Shown here: piece after piece, positions 56,601-64,000 of the stretch
Layout: every line of letters begins with the position of its first letter
Position numbering within the stretch: position 1 is the stretch's first letter
Source: Hydractinia symbiolongicarpus
Taxonomy: Eukaryota; Cnidaria; Hydrozoa; Anthoathecata; Hydractiniidae
Assembly: GCF_029227915.1 (NCBI RefSeq)
Contig: NC_079887.1
Span: 7,626,001-7,690,000, forward strand
DNA length: 64,000 nt
Direction: 5' to 3'
The notes under the pieces: generated by a model
Told to the model about the DNA's origin: nothing
What the model saw: the letters and a program-made list of their open reading frames with translations, nothing else
The model's database searches: none
Made by a program: the position numbers and the translations under genes

Positions 56601-59600
56601 TCAAAGAAAAGTCCACATACACATCGAGTCAAAAAAGTCTACATACACATCAATTTAAAAACAGTGTACATACACATCCAGTCAAAAAACAGTACACATC
56701 GAGTCAAAAAAAAGTCCCACCGTTTTATCAAGGAAAGCGGTCATTGCTTGAAGATATGAGGGAGATAACTTTCCTGTCGCTCCAATAACATTTAAAAAAC
56801 TAATCACTGCCACTGATACCTAGAATAACGGAGGTTAGAAATAGTGGAGATAATAACAAGAACGTGTATTACATAAATAACATCTACAAAATTTACCCAC
56901 GATGAGAAAGTACTCACAGATTCGTATTGGTTGTTAGGCTCAACATAACCATACATCTGCAGCAAAGCAGAATTATCGAGTTTACCAAACGTGTTGAAGA
57001 TCTCTTCACCCTACAATACAGTTTTATACGTTGTTAAACAATTTTATTTTAAACAGGTAGAATATTAGAAATTTAAATTGTTAAAATGAAAATCAAAAAC
57101 TGATAAATATGAATAATGATTAATGCTCACTAATTAACAATTACAACTAATTATTGCTGCTAATTGTCAACATTGTGTTTCTTGGATCTAGAACTGGCAT
57201 ATTGTCAGATATTAAATATCTTAACGGGTACAAGATTCCCATGGCCTCTTTGTCCAATAATCCTGACTATTTGAGGCGTGTTTTAAAAAAATGACAATTT
57301 CTTCCTTGCACGAATCAGTCACATCAACACTTCAGTGTTGTCAAAACCTTTAGTTTTAGGCATAAATTACCGATTTTTTAAGAAAATATTGGCTATTTGT
57401 TTTCCTGGGAAAATTGAGTCCACTATATCTCTTATCCAAATTCACGTCACTAAAGGTCGATTTTCATTAGGGTTCATAAATGTTGTACAAAATATGTTGT
57501 GCAACTGTTGCAGAGGAAATTCTACCTTTACATAAATTGTTGCGGAACATAATGTTTCAACTAACATCATATTGATGATAATGACAGCAATTCGTATGTT
57601 AAAACTTATGCATTTACTTTTTCAATTTTCTTGAAACTTTTCATTTTCAAACAATCTTCCTCGAATATTAAATGAGCATTGTTGTCGCTGTGGTGATTAA
57701 GGATATCAGCCATAGGTATCATGCTGGTTGACCCAGGGCCTTCAGTAAAACTGTATGCCATTACAAATGCAACTACACGTTTGTATAAATCCAAGCTGTA
57801 ATCAGCGACACTAAAAAATACATAATGTTAGTAGAATCGGTGAACTAATCATTTTTCTCTCTTAAAGGTAAATTTAACATCCTGTTAAAAATTAACTCTT
57901 CGCAATCACAATAGCGCCCACGCCACTATTTTAAAAAACGCCCATTCTCACTTAAACATCCACAGGTCTGCTCATTTTTTTTTCAACTTTCAAAGTTTTA
58001 AGATTTTTTCTTTCCATTTCTTAAACTATTTTCAAGATTCTTTGCTATCTTTTTAGCAAAGTTTTAAAGACAGACATAAGCAAACGAAAATGTACAAACA
58101 AATGAATTTTAAAAATACTGTATTGTAACAATGTATTATTGTAACAATGTAAAAAAATGTTTCGATACAAAGTAAATGTTGTTCTCCTTTGGTTTTTTAA
58201 TTCCACACTATCGGGCAGAGTGTGACCCTCTATCAGACATTTTGACAATTTTTTTAAACTGATAGCACTTTTAAAAAAATATTTATTTGCTTATGAAATA
58301 AACGCACTTGTAAAATATAAAATGTTTTTTCCATGCAGTTATCAAAAATCCAAGCATTTATTTATGAATCGTAAAAAACTCAATATAAAAATATAAGTGT
58401 GGGCAGCTAGATTCTAAAGTTGAAGATCTACAAAACTAACTGTTTTGGGGGTTTGTTGGCAGAAAAAAAGGGAATAAAAATCAAAGAATGTAATCTTCAT
58501 CCATTGATGTTGTCTTTTTATTCATACACCTTCCACAAAAATAAGTAAACATCCATGGTAATGTATGGTTGTTTCAGTGGAAACATACAATCAACTTCAA
58601 CAAAAAATGTTTGATAGCACAAACTTAAAAGATAACAACTTACTTCGGACAAATACCTTTGTTTCGACATAAAAATGGTAGCACGAATTGATTGTACTCG
58701 TGTTCCATATTGATGATATCCCGCTGAATGTCGTAAAATAAACTCATACCTAATAAAAAGTTGTAATAAAGATCCTTGATGATTATAGATGATTTACTGT
58801 TTTACTATGAATGAGCAGCAATACAGTAAATAAGGCGTTGATCCAGTTTTTAACATTTTTGAAAACAAGGAGGAGTTTGTGAACATTTAATAAAAGCAAC
58901 AAGGAAAATGTCCTGTTGCTGATGTATTACTTAATCTGAAAAAAATAAAAATAATAAACACTATCATACTTTCATTTAAACCTCGTACAAAATTACATGT
59001 GTCCATACCTGACAAATTGGCAATTTGATCTTCTGTTGTCCAAAACAAGGGATGCCCAAATTCTTTTGCTTCTGGCATCAACCGTAAGTATGGGGCCCAA
59101 AATGAATTTTTAATGTTATATTCAAACATTAATGTTAGTAGCAAAGGTATCCAACCACTTGAATCATCTAAGCTAAAAATAAATGATTGAAAAGAAGTCG
59201 ATAAAAGAAAAGTAAAAATTAAGTGCAACAGGAACCATTTATTAAGCGATGTGCAGTCATGTGATTTAATGTATAAGGAGACAACAAAAAGGAATGACAT
59301 CAATACGAAGTCATATTTAGTCAACCATTACACAAAAACAGAATTGTAGTGTATTATCAATGTGATATAACTTTTGTGGAATAGAAAAAATAAACAAACT
59401 TTAAGAAATAAATTGCCGAGAACGCAAAAGAAAAATATAGTACATAGGTTGCAAAACCTTTTTGCCTTGTCATCTAAAAAGTGATATGTGGAATTTTATG
59501 TTGACTGTGTGCAATGTATTATGTACACACCTTCTTCCAATATCATCTAACCAATCTTCATAATCAACTATTCTGTCAGCAATTTTACCATTATCTGAGT

Positions 59601-60662
59601 GTAACAAGACTGTTCTTGGAATTACAAACAATGTTTCTCCTTTTTTAATGTCTTTGGTTGCAACCATACCATAACGGTGGCTTGTACCGACAAAATCCAC
59701 TTTAACCTAAAAAGTAAAACCATCATTAAAAATACAGAGCCTTCACGCTGACAAAATTATGCTGGTGTGACATGTTTAATTTTAACAAGTTGCCATTCAC
59801 CTTGGCAAATTTGAGTATATGACATATTATGCAGGGAAGAAACATCAATATCGAGTTTGTAGATGAAATCTGCAAATATCGTAACAGGGTTCCCACTGAT
59901 GTTGTAACTAACTTTTTTAGGATGTTAAGGGGAATTTAGGGTTTTAGCTGTGTTTTGGAAGATTTTTTTTCATTGGTGGGAAAACCACATGCAAAATTTA
60001 TGATTTTAGGAGAATTTTAATTAGTGAAAGTGTAACTCAGAATAAAATGAATCAAGGAATTGAACAAATTCAAGACTAATTTGGTTGATCAGATTTTTAG
60101 GAGTTTTTACAAATAATCATAAAATTTTGATTTTTTAAGAATATTTAGATGAATTTATAGTAAAAATTTACATTACAATTGACATCGAAGCATTGCATAA
60201 TGTCGAGCCTGAATGGTAAAAAAGCTGTAGCATAAGAGTTGCAAAAATTTGGATTTACTTGTGGTTGCTTTTTTAAAAGCATCTTTCTTATAACAAAACG
60301 TGTATATTACTTGCCTTTGAAGAAAGCTTGAGGTCATTTTCTTTACACCATTTTAAAAAACTGTTTAATTTTGTTTCTAAAGTCCAGTCTTCACATTCAT
60401 TACTGTTCAGAACATTATCGGTTTTCATTTTGTTTTCAGTCAAGCTACCAGATGTTGCGGCCTCAGAATCACATTGTTTATCATGAATATTTTCGTTATC
60501 ATCCTGCAGTAAATCCATTTTGCTCTCAGCGGTCTTGGTAACTAAAGCATCTACATGGTCTAATGTCTCTTCCCTTTGATTACTCTGTGATGCTTTTTTA
60601 TTTTCTTTGTCCTTTTCCCCTTTTAACTCATCGTAACCTTCATTAGTGTTTTCAGTAGACAT
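53698..60662 (-). CDS. SETD6: SETD6-like SET-domain protein with a giant acidic insertion
   Basis: Eleven exons join in frame to 911 residues: 60315-60662, 59531-59706, 59009-59172, 58644-58749, 57618-57810, 56918-57010, 56721-56819, 56292-56372, 54716-55994, 54071-54119 and 53698-53845. Vertebrate SETD6 has about 470. Residues 1-100 are a low-complexity leader. The SET domain follows with YGMVATKDIKKGETLFVIPR, GWIPLLLTLMFE, LVIAMAYSF-like FVMAYSF and PMADILNH, then IFNTFG and MYGYVEP. The C-terminal substrate-binding domain has LLPEWRDTV and ends NAYEVRCGQRSVLNTFM. SETD6 monomethylates lysines in RelA and other nuclear proteins using S-adenosylmethionine. Exon 9 adds 426 residues of Asp/Glu/Ser/Asn-rich sequence where relatives have a short loop. 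The first intron is GC-AG. F337 stands where relatives have the catalytic Tyr of NTYG. Confidence 0.92.
54293..54337. repeat. A-rich tract
   Basis: Forty-five bases made almost only of A with three interrupting C lie in the intron of the SETD6-like gene between exons 9 and 10. On the gene's own strand this is a poly-T run about 170 bases before the exon 10 acceptor. Confidence 0.9.
56526..56715. repeat. Tandem array of ~28-bp units abutting a splice donor
   Basis: About seven units of GTCTACATACACATCGAGTC followed by an A-rich run occur with variation in spacing and sequence. The array fills the 5' part of the intron between exons 7 and 8 of the SETD6-like gene. On the transcript strand it starts within five bases of the GTGGGA donor of exon 7 (56715-56720). 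Confidence 0.9.
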
Positions 60663-61290
60663 GACTTTCTAAAACATTCCAACAACATAAAGAATATCTG
60701 TTACAAAAGTACAAATTTTTGAATGAACAAAAAACTAAAAATGAAAAGCAGATAAATATTTTCGTATACTTTCTGTTATATATATTGTAAATGAACAATG
60801 AAATTATTAAAGAAAACCAACAAACAAACTAAAAAAAAAATATGATATAAAGCTAGATTCAAAGCCATGTTAAAAAGAGAAAAATCTGTGTATTATATGG
60901 AATTTATTCTTCTATACAAGACATACCATATTTAGTCAAACAATGTTTTGAAAGATAGTTTTAAGGTTAAAAACATGCCTAAGCTAGACTATGTAAAAAC
61001 TAGCCGAAGTTTTAGCTAAAATTTAGCAATTGGAACTAAAGTTTAAACCGGGAAATTCTTTTACATAGCAAGGGTCTTGCACAAGAAAAAGATTTCTGGA
61101 AGACGTCGTTATTTTAGTTATTACAGGCCAAAATATATCATAAAAACTGTATAAAAAACATAGCTACATTGTTTTGCATGGGTTGGGAAATAAGGAAGAA
61201 GTCATTTAAAGATTTCAAATGGACTAACACCTCTCACAAGACTATTAAAATAAAAAAATATACATAAAGAAAGGGAGTTGTTAAAACAAA
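60663..61290. promoter_or_regulatory. Gap between PMS2 end and SETD6-like start
   Basis: About 630 bp of AT-rich sequence lies between two minus-strand genes. It must contain the PMS2 3' UTR and the upstream region of the SETD6-like gene. No clear polyadenylation signal or core promoter element could be fixed by eye. Confidence 0.4.
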
Positions 61291-61291
61291 T

Positions 61292-63694
61292 CTATGTGCT
61301 TATTCTTTGAAGGTTAACAAGATGTCTCATTGTAGGTCTACCATGTGGACAGTTCCAAGGGTGTTCAATCTCACTCATATGATTTATGAGGTTTTTCATG
61401 CTGCTAACATTCAACGCTGTTCCTACCATCACTGATGTGCGGCATGCTCTACTAGCAAACATCTTTCTTATGTTTGAAGGTCGACACATTACACCCGGAG
61501 ACTCTGTTAACATGAAAATTAACTCTTCAATGTCGGATGGACCAAATATCCAGTTTCGGCTAGCAGGTACCTTTGTTAATTTTACTAATTGATCATTTTG
61601 ATCATTTTCAGCAATGTTGAAATCAAAACCATTTTTTCGAAATATCTCAATATTCTCCATAAGGACACCTTTATTTACAAAGGTTAATTCCATTTCTAGA
61701 GGTTGAATCAGCATTTGTCCTTTTAAACAGTGTTTTTGTTGCAACATTTCAAAATTGTACTTCTCATCTGTCGCATGTTGGTCCACAATAAACAAATCTT
61801 CTTTTAACTTCGTAATAATAAATCCCAAATTAAACTGGCCAATGATTTCCATTTTGCAAAACATATCTTTTGAAACTTGCTTACTGAGTTCATTTTCAGC
61901 TGCTCTGTTTTCATTAGGTGAAATTTTAGCACGGAAACAACTAATTTCTTGAACTCTGTCACTACTGCATTGCTTTCTTTGTATGTATTTACACATTTTT
62001 TTCCTCAATTTGTTCAAGTCAAAATTCACAGTAACAACTTCTCTATTTTGAAGCATATTAGAAGAATTGTGATCATAAACTGTAACCAATTCTTTATTAT
62101 TATTATCATCTTCCCTTTTAGAACTGGTTTGGCATGCCACTCCAATTTCAGTACCAGACAATGCTGTTGTTAATACATCACCAGTGCGTGTTTCACTCAC
62201 CATTTCCTCCTTACCAACAATATTTAAGTTGTTTAAGGATTTAAAATTAGTGGGTATAAAAGTATTTTTCAAATTACTTGAATCAGAATCAGGTGAAGGA
62301 GGACTGATAAAGGTCTTTTTCAGTGGTGTTCCATCATAGTTTGATACATCAAGTTTTCTTTTCTTTTCAGTGAATGTGAAAAACTTTGTCATGGTTTGTT
62401 GCTCAGGTGTTGCTTTTAAATCTGATTTACTGCTTTTATCAAATCTGCAACGGAATCTCTCTAAAGGACTGGCTGTGTCATTACGTAGTAGAGCACTTGG
62501 GGTTTCTTCTCTGACCATGGGGGAGTTCTCATATTCAGGCACTGGGGATTTACCAGATTTGAAAATTGTATCTTGCACTGATGGGGATTGCATATTATAG
62601 AAAGTAGCCGAATTCTCAAACATGCTTTTTAGAGTGCTTTTTAAAAGTGCAAACAATACTTTTTCTTGATGAATTAATATCATCCTTTTGTTTGGTGTAA
62701 CATTGACATCAACAAATTCTTTTTTCAAAGACACATCTAACATCACAAATGGATACTGATGATGATTGAACATATGATATACTTCATTTATAATTCTTGA
62801 GAGTTTTGAAAAATCACAGGGCCGTTTATTAATGAAAAGAAATTGTCTGTCTGGTGAACTGCGACCACAACCATGCCTAACTTCCGAAATGAACCCGCTA
62901 ATGACAAACTGATTTTTAAAATCATCAAATGCTGCAGATGGAATATCAAATTCTTCTAATTCAGACGCATGTGCTTCATTTTGTAGAATAGGAATAATGT
63001 TTTGTGCTTGCATTGGGCCAAATATGCTTGATATGATATCTATTATGTTATTCTTGCCGTTAGTTGTAAGCAGTGTTTGTCGCTTCTTTGCCACAGTGTT
63101 ATAGCAAATAAATCTAACATTACATTTAATGAGACTATACGAATACAACACATGCATCATTTTTACAAATTCTTTTTTGTAGTTTCTTTGAAATTCCTTG
63201 TATCTCACAGGTAATGTACAAAATATATTTGTCACTGCTACAGTTGTTCCAACAGCTCGAGCTACAGCAGTCTGTTTTGATAATTTGCCATCATGATCAA
63301 ACTCAAGTTTTGTCCCAACAGTAGCATCCTGGTGTTTAGTTGTAATACAGATATTGCTTAAAGCTGATAATGAGCTGAGTGCTTCACCACGAAAACCAAA
63401 AGTGTCAACAAATATTAGATCATTAAATTCTTTCAGCTTAGATGTGTAATGCTTTAATGCTAGTGCTTCAAAATCCTTTTCCTCAATCCCGCATCCATTA
63501 TCAGAAACTTCTATGACCTCTTTTCCAAATTCTTTTAGTTTGATCTCAATGTTATCTGCACCAGCATCCAGTCCATTCTCAACTAATTCTTTCACAGCTG
63601 TTGCTAAATCCAAAACAACTTGACCCGAACAAATTTGATGGACAGATTTTCGGTCAATGGCTTGTATGGCTGGTGAGTGAACACCATTTTCCAT
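61292..63694 (-). CDS. PMS2: DNA mismatch repair endonuclease PMS2, intronless
   Basis: A single exon encodes 800 residues from the ATG at 63694 ([14 protein letters not shown]); vertebrate PMS2 has about 860. The GHKL ATPase motifs are intact: E36 in [17 protein letters not shown] at 65-70 and [10 protein letters not shown] at 100-109. The linker is Ser/Lys-rich. The C-terminal MutL endonuclease domain has [12 protein letters not shown], the metal-binding [12 protein letters not shown] (about 638-649, the DQHA-x2-E-x4-E pattern), [11 protein letters not shown] and [15 protein letters not shown]2 pairs with MLH1 and nicks the discontinuous strand to direct excision after MutS recognition, with PCNA activation. 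Absence of introns contrasts with its neighbours and suggests an ancient retrocopy or intron loss. All catalytic residues that I can check are present, so I regard it as functional. Confidence 0.96.
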   Translation of the reverse strand: MENGVHSPAIQAIDRKSVHQICSGQVVLDLATAVKELVENGLDAGADNIEIKLKEFGKEVIEVSDNGCGIEEKDFEALALKHYTSKLKEFNDLIFVDTFGFRGEALSSLSALSNICITTKHQDATVGTKLEFDHDGKLSKQTAVARAVGTTVAVTNIFCTLPVRYKEFQRNYKKEFVKMMHVLYSYSLIKCNVRFICYNTVAKKRQTLLTTNGKNNIIDIISSIFGPMQAQNIIPILQNEAHASELEEFDIPSAAFDDFKNQFVISGFISEVRHGCGRSSPDRQFLFINKRPCDFSKLSRIINEVYHMFNHHQYPFVMLDVSLKKEFVDVNVTPNKRMILIHQEKVLFALLKSTLKSMFENSATFYNMQSPSVQDTIFKSGKSPVPEYENSPMVREETPSALLRNDTASPLERFRCRFDKSSKSDLKATPEQQTMTKFFTFTEKKRKLDVSNYDGTPLKKTFISPPSPDSDSSNLKNTFIPTNFKSLNNLNIVGKEEMVSETRTGDVLTTALSGTEIGVACQTSSKREDDNNNKELVTVYDHNSSNMLQNREVVTVNFDLNKLRKKMCKYIQRKQCSSDRVQEISCFRAKISPNENRAAENELSKQVSKDMFCKMEIIGQFNLGFIITKLKEDLFIVDQHATDEKYNFEMLQQKHCLKGQMLIQPLEMELTFVNKGVLMENIEIFRKNGFDFNIAENDQNDQLVKLTKVPASRNWIFGPSDIEELIFMLTESPGVMCRPSNIRKMFASRACRTSVMVGTALNVSSMKNLINHMSEIEHPWNCPHGRPTMRHLVNLQRIST

Positions 63695-63699
63695 AGTCA

Positions 63700-64000
63700 C
63701 TAGAATTAAGGCAAGAAAGTTAAAATGCAAAAGAGTAGAAGGCTTAAATTCTCAAATATTATACAGTTATACATTGTTATATACTCTGAGCTATAAAAAT
63801 TCATGAAATGTGTGATGGCAGTAAACTTCCGCTGTATTGCAACATCAATTATGAACATTGAAAAAGTCAGAATAAGCAAAACAGAGGAGGGTGTTGCAAC
63901 AAGCCTATTGGGGTGTAGCGAAAATACAAGCACAAATCGTTTTTAAAAGCATGGCTCACTACAAAATCAGTTGTAGTCTTTCCCAATACTAAAAATTAGA
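63700..64000. promoter_or_regulatory. Upstream flank of PMS2
   Basis: The window's last 300 bases hold the putative promoter and 5' UTR of PMS2. A minus-strand frame at 63706-63933 shows no conserved feature. No specific control site is recognised. Confidence 0.35.

Noticed and set aside
27151-63694. DNA-repair gene cluster (RFC5 with PMS2)
   Set aside because: The two genes lie 23 kb apart with unrelated genes between; chance neighbourhood is the simpler reading.

Overview
The window is AT-rich, intron-rich animal DNA. Its genes (RFC5, TBCCD1, SETD6, PMS2, ELMOD, a claudin-type protein) are conserved metazoan or eukaryotic families. Their moderately long introns, the BEL/Pao, LINE, SINE and MITE debris and the frequent TAGCTAGC-type words suggest an early-branching invertebrate, most likely a cnidarian such as a hydrozoan. 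The species cannot be fixed from the sequence. All gene models were spliced by hand from the bases; phases were checked junction by junction.

Layout. 1-8.5 kb is repeat-rich: decayed LINE pieces, an (ATCT)n tract and a dispersed inverted repeat, with no host gene recognised. 8.5-15.7 kb (+) is a three-exon claudin/PMP22-like gene whose first intron carries a complete antisense BEL/Pao retrotransposon with identical 157-bp LTRs and a 5-bp target duplication. 17.1-23.4 kb (-) is TBCCD1 in 16 exons with a minisatellite in its last intron. 23.4-27.1 kb is intergenic with LINE/tRNA-like debris and a 34-base G tract. 27.2-38.1 kb (-) is RFC5 in 11 coding exons; its introns hold several tandem arrays, a long hairpin and a possible nested antisense gene. 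38.4-41.3 kb has two copies of one tRNA-derived SINE and a LINE fragment. 42.3-43.2 kb (+) is an intronless ELMOD gene. 45.9-52.2 kb holds two divergently transcribed paralogous four-pass membrane protein genes. 53.7-60.7 kb (-) is a SETD6-like gene with a very large acidic insertion and a Tyr-to-Phe change at the expected catalytic position. 61.3-63.7 kb (-) is an intronless PMS2.

The genes do not form one pathway. RFC5 (clamp loading) and PMS2 (mismatch repair) both serve DNA replication and repair, but they lie 23 kb apart among unrelated genes and I do not read this as functional clustering. The most unusual items are the expanded SETD6, the young BEL/Pao insertion, the divergent four-pass gene pair with a one-stop-codon upstream ORF, and a previously unremarked degenerate array of about 95-bp units in an RFC5 intron.
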